From the NCBI GenBank assembly GCA_039818945.1, contig JBCBSZ010000021.1, forward strand, positions 1 through 64,000: a stretch of DNA of 64,000 bases, written 5' to 3'. Source of the stretch: JBCBSZ01 sp039818945. GTDB lineage: Bacteria > Actinomycetota > Acidimicrobiia > Acidimicrobiales > Poriferisodalaceae. Under the pieces are notes generated by a model. That model had not been told where the DNA came from and did not search any database. It worked only from the letters and a program-made list of their open reading frames with translations. Both the position numbers and the translations under genes were made by a program. Positions 35,345 to 43,636 of the stretch are shown piece by piece. The stretch's first letter is position 1; the number at the start of each line of letters is the position of its first letter.

Positions 35345-36250
35345 ATGCCGACCGCGGCCATCACGACCAGCGGCCTCACCTACGAGTACGCACCCGGGGT
35401 CGGTGCGGTCGACGTGGACCTCGACGTCCCGGCGGCCGCCGTGTACGGCTTCCTCGGCCCGAACGGTGCCGGGAAGTCGACGACGATCCGCATGCTCGTC
35501 GGCATGATCCGACCGCAGCGCGGGGCCGTCTCCGTGCTCGGCCTCGATCCGTGGACCGACGGGCCGGCGCTGCGGGCGCGGATCGGGGTGCTGGCGTCGG
35601 ACCAGCCGGCGCCGCGCCACCACGACGGCGACTCGCTGCTCCGGTTGGTGGCCCGCCTGCGCGACCGGCCCGACGCGGTCGAGCGGGGTCGGGCGCTGGC
35701 GGACCGCCTCCGACTCGACCTCACCAAGCCCGGCCACGAGCTGTCGCTCGGCAACCGCCAGAAGCTGGGGCTGGTCACCGCGCTGGCCCACGAACCCGAG
35801 CTCGTGATCCTCGACGAGCCGACGAGTGGGCTCGACCCCCTGCTGCAGCGCGACATCGAGTCGCTCTTCCGTGAGCTCGCGGCGGAGGGCCGGACGGTGT
35901 TGTTGTCGTCGCACTCGTTGCCCGAGGTCGAACGGGTCGCCGATCACATCGGTTTCATCCGGGGTGCCCGGCTCGTCGAGCAGGCGCCGCTCGCCCGACT
36001 CGCCGAGCGCGCGGTCCGGCGGGTCGAGCTCCGCTTCGACCGATCGATCGGCCGGGAGGCGTTCGACGGCGTCGACGGTGTCGATGCCGTCGACCACCGC
36101 GACGACGGTCGGGAGCTGTCGGTCGCCTTCCACGGTCCGGTGGCGTCGGTGCTGCGACGGGCCGGTGAGCTCGGCGCGCTCGCCATCGAGGCCAGGGGCG
36201 TCGACCTGGAGGAGACGTTCTTCGCCCTCTACCGCGAGGAGTCGGCGTGA
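35345..36250 (+). CDS. ABC transporter ATP-binding protein (exporter type)
   Basis: 301-residue ATPase of the CcmA/NatA/DrrA group. Walker A GPNGAGKST, signature LSLGNRQKLGL (a Q/N-containing variant of LSGGQ), Walker B LVILDEPTSGLD, switch SSHSLPEV, and a ~90-residue C-terminal domain. ATG 35345 is preferred over ATG 35339 because GAGGAGG ends at 35338. It overlaps the permease gene by 4 bp and works with it as a two-gene exporter. Confidence 0.9.
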   Translation: MPTAAITTSGLTYEYAPGVGAVDVDLDVPAAAVYGFLGPNGAGKSTTIRMLVGMIRPQRGAVSVLGLDPWTDGPALRARIGVLASDQPAPRHHDGDSLLRLVARLRDRPDAVERGRALADRLRLDLTKPGHELSLGNRQKLGLVTALAHEPELVILDEPTSGLDPLLQRDIESLFRELAAEGRTVLLSSHSLPEVERVADHIGFIRGARLVEQAPLARLAERAVRRVELRFDRSIGREAFDGVDGVDAVDHRDDGRELSVAFHGPVASVLRRAGELGALAIEARGVDLEETFFALYREESA

Positions 36251-37029
36251 ACGTGCTCGCCCTCGATCACCTCCTCGCCCGCCGGGTCGTCGTCATCGGC
36301 ACGACGGTGGCCCTCGTCGGGCTCGCCCTGATGTATCTCGCGCTGTTCCCGAGCCTCGAGGACCAGCTGTCCTCGTTCTCCGAGGATCTGCCCGACTCGA
36401 TCACCGCGTTCATCGGCGACGCGGACTTCGCGACGGCGAACGGCTACCTGCGCAGCCAGGTGTACAGCCTCGTGTCGCCGCTGCTGCTCTGCGGGGTCGC
36501 GATCGCCGCCGGCGCCGGGCTCGCCCGGTCCGAGCGGGACCAGACGTTGACCGGGGTCGTCGTCACGCCGGTGCGGCGGCGCGACATCGTCGGCTCCTGG
36601 CTGCTCGTGGTCGTCGTGATCGCCGCCATCGGGTCGGCCGCCGTCATCCTCGGCGCGACGCTCGGGGGCCCGATCGCCGGGACCGACGTCGGCCTCGGAC
36701 GGGTCGTCCTCGCCACGTCGTCGCTCTTCGCGCTCGTCGTCTTGTCGGGGGCGACGGCGGTGGCGGTCTCGTCGACGTCGGGCTCGCCGGGGGCGGCGCT
36801 CGGCGCGGCCTGGGGTCTCGTCGGCATCTCGTTCCTCGCCACGTCGGTGTCGAACCTCGTCGACGCGCTGTCGTGGCTCGAGGCGATCTCGCCGTGGAGC
36901 TGGTACGGCACGGGGGAGGCGCTCGAGCGCGACTTCGACACGCTCGGCCTGGTGCTCCTGCTCGTCGCCGCCACCGCCGTCGGGGCCGTCGCGGTGGCGG
37001 CCTTCGAGCGACGGGACCTCAACCTCTGA
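36247..37029 (+). CDS. ABC exporter membrane subunit (ABC-2 type)
   Basis: 260-residue protein with about six membrane helices, starting at GTG 36247 that overlaps the ATPase stop (GTGA). A cytoplasmic loop RSERDQTLTGVVVTPVRRRDIVGSW is of the ABC-2 permease type (core: PVRRRDIVGSW). The exported substrate is unknown; the resemblance to NatB-like and drug-export subunits is general. Confidence 0.88.
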   Translation: MNVLALDHLLARRVVVIGTTVALVGLALMYLALFPSLEDQLSSFSEDLPDSITAFIGDADFATANGYLRSQVYSLVSPLLLCGVAIAAGAGLARSERDQTLTGVVVTPVRRRDIVGSWLLVVVVIAAIGSAAVILGATLGGPIAGTDVGLGRVVLATSSLFALVVLSGATAVAVSSTSGSPGAALGAAWGLVGISFLATSVSNLVDALSWLEAISPWSWYGTGEALERDFDTLGLVLLLVAATAVGAVAVAAFERRDLNL

Positions 37030-37122
37030 CACGACGGTGTGCGGTCGGGGTGTGCCGTCGGCGCAGCCCGGACTTCCTACACTCGCGCTCCTGCCCTCAT
37101 ACGCCCGCCGCCGAACCCGCCG

Positions 37123-38145
37123 ATGATCGACGCCGCGCCGACGCTCGCCGACCGGGCGAGGGCCACCGCCGCCAGCCTCGGTCCGGGGCTGGTCCTCGTC
37201 GCCGGTCTCGTCGTCGTCGCCCGGCTGCTCAACGAGGTGGCGTCGACGGTGTCGGCGCTGGTCTTCGCCGTGATCCTCGGCGCCGTCCTCGCCAACACCG
37301 TGGGCGTCCACCCCAGCCTCGAACCGGGCCTCAAGTTCGCGGCCAAGCGGCTGCTCCGGGTCGGGATCGTGCTCCTCGGATTCCGCCTGAGCCTCGGCGA
37401 CGTCGCCGATCTCGGTGGCACGGGGCTCGCCATCGTGGCGGTCACCGTGCTCGTCACGTTCGTCGGCACTCAGTGGATGGGGCGGCGACTGGGCCTCAGC
37501 GAGGACCTGTCGCTGCTCGTCGCCACCGGCTTCTCGATCTGTGGCGCGTCCGCCGTCGCGGCGATGGAACCGATGACCGACGCCGAGGAGGAAGAGGTCG
37601 CGGCGGCCATCGGTCTCGTCACGGTCTTCGGCACGCTGTCGATCATCACGCTCCCGCTGATCGGCTCGGCGATCGGGCTCGACGACCCCGACTTCGGCTC
37701 GTGGGTCGGAGCGGCGACGCACGACGTCGCGCAGGTGGTCGCCGCCGCGTCGACCGCCGGCACGGTCGCGGTGTCGGCCGCCATCGTGGTGAAGCTGACC
37801 CGTGTCGTCCTCCTCGCCCCGATGGTGGCCTTCGTCAGCTGGCGTCGCCGGGCGACCGTCGAGATCGAGCCCGGCGGCTCCCGGCCCCCGCTGCTCCCGC
37901 TCTTCGTCGCCGGGTTCCTCGCCGCGGTCGCCGTCCGCACCACCGAGGTGCTGTCGGTCGACACGCTCTCCACGATCAAGGACGCGGAGAGCATCCTGCT
38001 GACGGCCGCGATGGTCGGCCTCGGCTCCGGCGTCCGCATCGCGAAGCTGAGGGGCCTCGGGCCCAAGCCGGTCGTGCTCGGCCTGCTGTCGTGGGTGGTC
38101 GTTGCGGGGATCTCGCTGGTCGGCGTGCTGCTCACCTCGGGGTGA
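37123..38145 (+). CDS. YeiH/PSE-family putative sulfate exporter
   Basis: 340-residue membrane protein with about ten helices. Family markers are RLLRVGIVLLGFRLSLGDV, ATGFSICGASAVAAMEP, FGTLSIITLPLIG and WVGAATHDVAQVVAAAS. Length and motifs match UPF0324 (YeiH); the sulfate-exporter label is a family annotation only. It starts 93 bp after the ABC exporter genes and converges with the WS/DGAT-like gene. Confidence 0.92.
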   Translation: MIDAAPTLADRARATAASLGPGLVLVAGLVVVARLLNEVASTVSALVFAVILGAVLANTVGVHPSLEPGLKFAAKRLLRVGIVLLGFRLSLGDVADLGGTGLAIVAVTVLVTFVGTQWMGRRLGLSEDLSLLVATGFSICGASAVAAMEPMTDAEEEEVAAAIGLVTVFGTLSIITLPLIGSAIGLDDPDFGSWVGAATHDVAQVVAAASTAGTVAVSAAIVVKLTRVVLLAPMVAFVSWRRRATVEIEPGGSRPPLLPLFVAGFLAAVAVRTTEVLSVDTLSTIKDAESILLTAAMVGLGSGVRIAKLRGLGPKPVVLGLLSWVVVAGISLVGVLLTSG

Positions 38146-38152
38146 GGCGCCG

Positions 38153-39610
38153 TCAGGCCGAGGCGCCCCTCGTCGCCGGTGCGGCGGGGACGGTCCGCTC
38201 GAGGATGGTCAGCTCCTCGGGGATGCGGGCGGCGAGCTGATCGAGGTCGGGGACCAGGTCGCGGTCGGCGACGAGGCTCAGGCACAGGCGATCGCCCACC
38301 GACATCGCACCGATGTGCAGGCCGACGCCGTCGACCACCCCGAGCACGGGGTGGATCGCCTCGACCCGAGCCCCGAGCGCGTAGTGCGGGTCGGTGGGAC
38401 CCGGCACCGACGTGATGACGGTGTTGAACGGCGGCAGGAGGCGGTCGGCCAGCGGGCTGCGCTCCAACAGCCGGGAGGCGATCATGCCGAGGATCGGCGT
38501 GCCGCCGCCGATGCCCTGGATCTCCGCGGCGGGCATCGCTCCGTGGCGCACCACCGCCTCGCCGATCTCGGCGTGGATCGCGGCGAGGCGCTCGTCGGGG
38601 CGGCGGCGATGTGTTTGCAGGCTCACGACGACACCGGCGAGGCCGTCGACCGCGTCGGGGTCGGTGACCGACAGCGGCACGAGCGCCTTGAGCGGCTCCT
38701 TGGGGAGCTCGTCGTGCTCGAGCAGCCACCAGCGCAGCGCGCCGGAGCACAGCGTCGTCAGCACGTCGACGGTGCTCACGCCGGCCCGGTGTCGCAGGTG
38801 CGCGATGCGGTCGAGCTCGAGCACGACCGGTGCCCAGCGGCGGTGCGAGCCGACGCGGTGGTTGAAGGAGGTGCGCGGGGTGACCGTCTCGTCGTTCGGC
38901 ACGACGATCGAGCGTTGCGTCCGCTGGTTCAGCAGGGCGAGCGCCGGGTTCACGAGGGCTCGCACACCGGGCACGCTGGTCAGCCGCGACGGGATGGCGA
39001 TCATGGAGCGAGCCGGATCGAGCATCGTGTTGCGCCAGGTGGTGCAGACGAGCTGGAACGTCGACGGGCCGGGCCGGGCCTTCCAGGTGAGCGCGTCGAG
39101 CTCGCCGGCCTCCTGGCTGTGCAGCGTGCCCGACGGCCCGAGCAACCCGGCCGCGATCTCGGCGCCGCCCGCGGAGCCGATGGCCGCGAGGTGGACCTTG
39201 GACAGCAGGGCGAGCCGCCCGTCGGCCAGGCCGGAGATGAGGTACAGCTCCCAGAGCGGCCGATGCCGATCGAGCGGCCGGTCGTGGATGCGGGCGACGA
39301 GCTGGGCCAGCGACGTCGGGTCGTCGGGATCCGGGACGGCGATGTAGCGGAGGTGGTAGTTGAGGTCGAAGCCGGGGTCGTCGCGCCACCACGGGCGATC
39401 GAGGCCGAAGGGGATCTCGACCAGGCACTGGCGGAGCAGCGGCAAGCCGTCGAGGCGGGCCGCCACCTCGGCGGTGAGCAGCTGCCCGGTGATCGGCTGG
39501 GGTGCGTCGGTCGGGTCGAGGACGATGAGCGTCGAGGTGTGGCCGAGGGCCGAGGGGGTCTCGACCGCGAGGAGGCGCGACTCGCCGCTGCGCAGCTGCC
39601 GGGTGGTCAT
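38153..39610 (-). CDS. WS/DGAT-family acyltransferase homologue with altered HHxxxDG motif
   Basis: 485-residue protein of the wax ester synthase/acyl-CoA:diacylglycerol acyltransferase family. The fold is recognisable from FDLNYHLRYIAVPDP, PLDRHRPLWELYLI and the C-terminal FNTVITSVPGP and GVGLHIGAMSVGDRLCLS blocks. The catalytic HHxxxDG is replaced by His140-Leu-Ala-Ala-Ile-Gly-Ser: the second, catalytic His is Leu and Asp-Gly became Gly-Ser. Activity by the usual mechanism is therefore doubtful. It overlaps the alpha/beta hydrolase gene by 4 bp (ATGA), suggesting a paired function in neutral-lipid metabolism. Confidence 0.87.
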   Translation of the reverse strand: MTTRQLRSGESRLLAVETPSALGHTSTLIVLDPTDAPQPITGQLLTAEVAARLDGLPLLRQCLVEIPFGLDRPWWRDDPGFDLNYHLRYIAVPDPDDPTSLAQLVARIHDRPLDRHRPLWELYLISGLADGRLALLSKVHLAAIGSAGGAEIAAGLLGPSGTLHSQEAGELDALTWKARPGPSTFQLVCTTWRNTMLDPARSMIAIPSRLTSVPGVRALVNPALALLNQRTQRSIVVPNDETVTPRTSFNHRVGSHRRWAPVVLELDRIAHLRHRAGVSTVDVLTTLCSGALRWWLLEHDELPKEPLKALVPLSVTDPDAVDGLAGVVVSLQTHRRRPDERLAAIHAEIGEAVVRHGAMPAAEIQGIGGGTPILGMIASRLLERSPLADRLLPPFNTVITSVPGPTDPHYALGARVEAIHPVLGVVDGVGLHIGAMSVGDRLCLSLVADRDLVPDLDQLAARIPEELTILERTVPAAPATRGASA

Positions 39611-40359
39611 GCGGACTCGACCTCGATCTTCGACGGGAAGAGGCAGCGCAGACGTGCCGGCGGCTCGAACGGCTGCCACTCCTCGCCGTCGACCCAGGCG
39701 AGCCGGTCGGCGACGGTCCAGACGACGGTGGGGTTGTGCGCGAGGCCGATGTGGGCCCCCCTGACCTCGACGTTCTCGGCGAACGGGCCCTCGGGCTGCT
39801 GGCACGACGTCGCAGCGACGATCCCGTCGCCCCGGGAGAAGATGGCCGTGGACGGGACCGGGACGTGGGTGAGGTCGTGGGTGTGGCGACCTCGCTGCAG
39901 CCCGGCCATCTGGGCGACGATCCGGACCGCGTCGCTCAGGTTGGCCTCGGGGTCCTCGACCCGGATCGGGCTGCCCATGGAGATGACCTGGCGCACGTCG
40001 TGGGGCCGGTAGAGGGCGATGAGTCGGCTCATGATCCCACCCAGCGACCAGCCGACGAGATCGATCGGGCCGTCGTTGCGGTCGACCAGCTCGTCGACGC
40101 GGCGCATCAGCATGCGCACCGTGTTGTCGTCGGGACCGATGTTGGCGCCGAGGCCCCAACCGGACGGCCGGTGTCCGAGGGCTCGCAGGGCCGCTCGGAG
40201 CGGCGCCGTGGTGAGGTCGCCGACCGTGAAGCCCGGGATCACGAGGACCCGACGACCACGGCCGCGCGGTGCCGTCGCGAGCCACGGCGAGGTCGCCATG
40301 AACGCGCCGAGCTCGGGGACCGCCGACAACTCGTAGAACAGTGGTGCCGGTCTGGGCAT
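39607..40359 (-). CDS. Alpha/beta-hydrolase (lipase/esterase-like)
   Basis: 250-residue hydrolase. Strand beta3 VLVIPGFTVGD precedes the oxyanion region, and the nucleophile elbow is DLVGWSLGG (GxSxG). The later Asp (IFSRGDGIVA) and His (VRGAHIGLAHNP) complete a plausible triad. ATG 40359 is preferred because GGGAGGAG lies just upstream; ATG 40398 would add 13 residues. Coupled by 4-bp overlap to the WS/DGAT homologue. Likely acts on esters or lipids. Confidence 0.87.
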   Translation of the reverse strand: MPRPAPLFYELSAVPELGAFMATSPWLATAPRGRGRRVLVIPGFTVGDLTTAPLRAALRALGHRPSGWGLGANIGPDDNTVRMLMRRVDELVDRNDGPIDLVGWSLGGIMSRLIALYRPHDVRQVISMGSPIRVEDPEANLSDAVRIVAQMAGLQRGRHTHDLTHVPVPSTAIFSRGDGIVAATSCQQPEGPFAENVEVRGAHIGLAHNPTVVWTVADRLAWVDGEEWQPFEPPARLRCLFPSKIEVESA

Positions 40360-40511
40360 GTGGTCCGGCTCCTCCCGCTCGATGAACCCATTGATCATGT
40401 CGGCAAATGGTGCGCGTGCACCAGTTTGCACGATGGTCTGACCAGACCGGCGACAGGTGGCGGTCACCCAGGGCGTTGAGCGCAGCGCCACCGGCCGACC
40501 AACATGGCGTG

Positions 40512-41765
40512 ATGCAGCTCCCCGAGCACGGCCGCCCCGTCGACGACGTCATCGCCGACCTGACCGCCAAACGGGGCGACGACCTCCGGTGGGAGGACGG
40601 CCGGACCTTCGGCATGGTCTACGACGGCGGGCCCGGCGTGCACGAGGCAGCGGAGCGCGCCGCGGCGCTCTACCTGCACGAGAACGCCCTCAACACCCAG
40701 GCCTTCCCGTCGTTGCGTCAGATCCAGTCCGAGGTGGTGGCCTGGACGGCGGGGCTGCTCCACGGCCCCGAGGCGGCCGCCGGCTTCCTCACCAGCGGCG
40801 GCACCGAGTCGATCCTCTGCGCCGTCAAGGCGGCCAGGGAGCGGGGTCGCGCCGAACGGGGCATCGACGAGCCGGAGATCGTGCTCGCGTCGAGCGCCCA
40901 CGCCGCGTTCCACAAGGCGGCCCATCTGTTCGGGCTGACGGTGCGGCGGGTCCCGGTCCTCGACGACTGGACCGCCGACGTCGAGGCGATGGCCGCCGAG
41001 GTGGGGGAGCGGACCGTGCTCGTCGTCGGCTCGGCACCGCAGTACCCGCAGGGCGTCGTCGACCCGATCCCCGACATCGCCGCCCTCGCCTCGTCGGTCG
41101 GCGCGAGCTGCCACGTCGACGCGTGCATGGGCGGCTTCGTGCTGCCCTTCGCGGAGCAGCTCGGCGTCGAGGTGCCCGAGTGGGACTTCCGCGTCGACGG
41201 GGTGACGACGATCTCGGCCGACATCCACAAGCTCGGGTACGCACCGAAGGGCGTGTCGGTGATCCTGCACCGCACCAAGGAGCTGCGGCGCTACCAGACG
41301 TTCGTCTTCGACGACTGGCTCGGCGGCTTCTACGCCTCGCCGAACCTGCAGGGCACCCGGTCCGGACTGCCCATGGCGGCGGCCTGGGCGGTGATGCAGC
41401 ACCTCGGCGTCGAGGGCTACCGCGAGCTCACCCGGACCACGCTCGACCACGCCGACCGGATGCGCGCTGCGGTGGCCGAGCTCGACGGCATCCGGGTGCT
41501 GGGCGACGGTCGCCTCCACCTCGTCGCCGTCGCGTCCGACCCCGAGGCGACCCAACCCGTCGACGCGTTCGCGCTCGGCGACGCGCTGCTCGAGCGCGGC
41601 TGGTACCACGACCGTCAGGGGCCGCCCGACTCGCTGCACTCGACCGTGTCGAACACCAACACGGGGGCGATCGACGCCTACCTCGAGGACCTCGCGGCCT
41701 GCGTCGAGCAGGTCGGGGCGGCGACCACCGACGATCGCTCCACCACCTACGCCACCCTCGAGTAG
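40512..41765 (+). CDS. PLP-dependent decarboxylase/lyase (sphingosine-1-phosphate lyase/GAD-like)
   Basis: 417-residue group II decarboxylase-fold enzyme. PLP contacts: FLTSGGTESILCAVKAAR, CHVDACMGGFVLP (Asp binding the pyridine nitrogen), and the Schiff-base Lys in ISADIHKLGYAPKG. The opening (LNTQAFPSLRQIQSEV) and overall length are closest to sphinganine-1-phosphate aldolase-like and tyrosine decarboxylase-like proteins. The substrate is not determinable. It is divergent from the hydrolase/acyltransferase pair with a 152-bp gap and meets the SDR gene tail to tail. Confidence 0.9.
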   Translation: MQLPEHGRPVDDVIADLTAKRGDDLRWEDGRTFGMVYDGGPGVHEAAERAAALYLHENALNTQAFPSLRQIQSEVVAWTAGLLHGPEAAAGFLTSGGTESILCAVKAARERGRAERGIDEPEIVLASSAHAAFHKAAHLFGLTVRRVPVLDDWTADVEAMAAEVGERTVLVVGSAPQYPQGVVDPIPDIAALASSVGASCHVDACMGGFVLPFAEQLGVEVPEWDFRVDGVTTISADIHKLGYAPKGVSVILHRTKELRRYQTFVFDDWLGGFYASPNLQGTRSGLPMAAAWAVMQHLGVEGYRELTRTTLDHADRMRAAVAELDGIRVLGDGRLHLVAVASDPEATQPVDAFALGDALLERGWYHDRQGPPDSLHSTVSNTNTGAIDAYLEDLAACVEQVGAATTDDRSTTYATLE

Positions 41766-41767
41766 GG

Positions 41768-42523
41768 CTACGCCATCGTCAGCCCACCGGAGACCGACAG
41801 CGTCTGCCCGGTGACGAAGCCGGCGTCGTCCGACGCCAGGTAGACCACGGCGGAGGCCACCTCGCTCGGCTGACCGACGCGCTTCATCGGCACCGCTCGG
41901 GCCATCGCGCCGATGACCCGCTCGCCGTCGTCGCTGGCGGCGACGATCTGGTCGAGCAGCGGCGTGTCGGTCGGTCCCGGGCACACGACGTTGGCGGTGA
42001 TGCCGCTGCGCGCGACCTCGCGGGCGATCGTCTTGGTGAAGGAGATCACCGCCCCCTTGGCGCCGGCGTAGACCGCCTCCAGCGACGAGCCGACCCGGGC
42101 CGCGTCCGACCCGATGTTGACGATGCGGCCCCACCGGGCCTCGAGCATCGCGGGGAGGCAGGCGTGCACCGTCCTGAGGGCGCCCTTGTAGTTGATCTCG
42201 ATGATGCGGTCCCAGAGGTCCTCGTCGGTGTCGAGGAAGGGCATGAGCACGTCCCAGCCCGCGCAGTTGACCAGCACCTCGACGGCGCCGAGCTCGGCGG
42301 TGACCTGTTCGACGCCCGAGATGACCGACGCACCGTCGGCGACGTCGACGGTCACGGCGACGGCTCGTCCGCCGGCCGCCTCGACCAGTTCCACCGTGGC
42401 CCGCGCGGCGTCGACTCGCAGATCGGTGACCGCCACGGCTCGGCCGTCGGCGGCGAGGCCGAGGCAGATCTCGCGGCCGATGCCGCTGCCGCCGCCGGTG
42501 ACCAGCGCGACCCGGCCGTTCAC
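41768..42523 (-). CDS. SDR-family oxidoreductase (FabG-like)
   Basis: 251-residue classical SDR: TGGGSGIGREIC cofactor loop, Asp after strand 2 (AVTDLRVD), NCAGWDVL in place of NNAG, catalytic Ser in IVNIGSDA, and YAGAK carrying Tyr and Lys. C-terminal VTGQTLSVSGGLTMA. GTG 42523 overlaps the stop of the upstream luciferase-family gene by 4 bp. The pair likely acts in one pathway, with this enzyme on a hydroxyacyl or alcohol substrate. Confidence 0.92.
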   Translation of the reverse strand: MNGRVALVTGGGSGIGREICLGLAADGRAVAVTDLRVDAARATVELVEAAGGRAVAVTVDVADGASVISGVEQVTAELGAVEVLVNCAGWDVLMPFLDTDEDLWDRIIEINYKGALRTVHACLPAMLEARWGRIVNIGSDAARVGSSLEAVYAGAKGAVISFTKTIAREVARSGITANVVCPGPTDTPLLDQIVAASDDGERVIGAMARAVPMKRVGQPSEVASAVVYLASDDAGFVTGQTLSVSGGLTMA

Positions 42524-43554
42524 GCCGCACCTCGCACGGCGCGGGCGACCTCGCCCCAACGGCCGAGGCTCGACGGATCGGTCCGGATCTGCTCCTCCGC
42601 GAGGTAGGTGACGACGCGGGCGGCCGTGCCCCGGTAGCGGTCGACCAGCGCGTCGGCGAGGTCGTCCCACGGCGCCACGACGGCGAAGTGGTCGAGCATC
42701 TCCTCGGTGATGAGGTCGGCCATGCCGGCGGGGTCGCCGGCCTTGAGTCGCTCGCCGAGCTTCGCCGTGGTCCCCTCGAAGCCCAGGTCGTCGAACTGGA
42801 ACGCGTAGTTCGGCGTCGATCCGTAGAACCCGATCTGGGTCTTCGCCCGCTGGAGCAGTGGCGCCCGTTCCTCCGGCGTGTCACCCGGGACGGCGAACAC
42901 GGGGACGATCAGGTCGACGTCGGCGGCGTCGCGGCCCGCCTTCGCCGCGCCGTCGGCGACCGCCGGTCGGAGCCGGGTGTCGAGGTAGTGCATCGAGTGC
43001 AGCGGGTGGACGTGGATGCCGTCGGCGACCTCGCCGGCCATCCGGGTCATGTAGGGGCCGACCGCGGACACGTCGACCTTGACGTCGGTGAACTCGTGCC
43101 GCCGGGGCGCCCACTGCGGTGGCAGGAGGCTCAGCGAGTAGTACTCGCCCTCGTAGGACAGGCGCTCCTCGCCGGTGAAGGCGCGCAGGCAGGCCTTCAC
43201 CGCGAGCACGTAGTCGCGCAGGCGTGGGCCCGGTGGCTCGAACTCCGCGGCGTAGCGCCGCTGGACGTGGGCCCGGACCTGACTGCCCAGCCCGAGGCGG
43301 AACCGGCCGCCGGTGTTCTCGGCCAGCTCCCAGGCCACCGCGGCCGAGACCATCGGACTGCGGGGGAACGCGACCGCGATCCCGGTGGAGAGCTCCAGGT
43401 TCGGCGCCGCCATGGCCGCTGCCGCGATCGTCATCCACGGAACCTGGCTCGTCTCGGTGAACAGCATGCCGGAGAAGCCGGCGTCGTCGAGCTGACGGGC
43501 GAGCGTCGCCGCATCGTCCCAGGTCGAGGGTCCGGTCATGAGGTCGAGCTCCAT
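42520..43554 (-). CDS. LLM-class F420-dependent oxidoreductase
   Basis: 344-residue luciferase-like monooxygenase fold (TIM barrel). MELDLMTGPSTWDDAATLAR, GFSGMLFTETSQ, LELSTGIAVAFPRSPMVSA and GRFRLGLGSQVRAHVQRRYA (core GLGSQVRAHVQRRY) match actinobacterial F420-dependent LLM proteins. The coenzyme is inferred from that subfamily, because no F420-specific residue was verified. ATG 43554 is 82 bp from the divergent GH3 gene; the SDR gene follows in a 4-bp overlap. Confidence 0.87.
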   Translation of the reverse strand: MELDLMTGPSTWDDAATLARQLDDAGFSGMLFTETSQVPWMTIAAAAMAAPNLELSTGIAVAFPRSPMVSAAVAWELAENTGGRFRLGLGSQVRAHVQRRYAAEFEPPGPRLRDYVLAVKACLRAFTGEERLSYEGEYYSLSLLPPQWAPRRHEFTDVKVDVSAVGPYMTRMAGEVADGIHVHPLHSMHYLDTRLRPAVADGAAKAGRDAADVDLIVPVFAVPGDTPEERAPLLQRAKTQIGFYGSTPNYAFQFDDLGFEGTTAKLGERLKAGDPAGMADLITEEMLDHFAVVAPWDDLADALVDRYRGTAARVVTYLAEEQIRTDPSSLGRWGEVARAVRGAA

Positions 43555-43636
43555 GGCGGTCAGTACAGCACCCTGCTCCGGCTGTCGCCCGAGCGACCGG
43601 TCGGGCAGGCTGTCGACGACCGTGGAGGGGAGCGCG

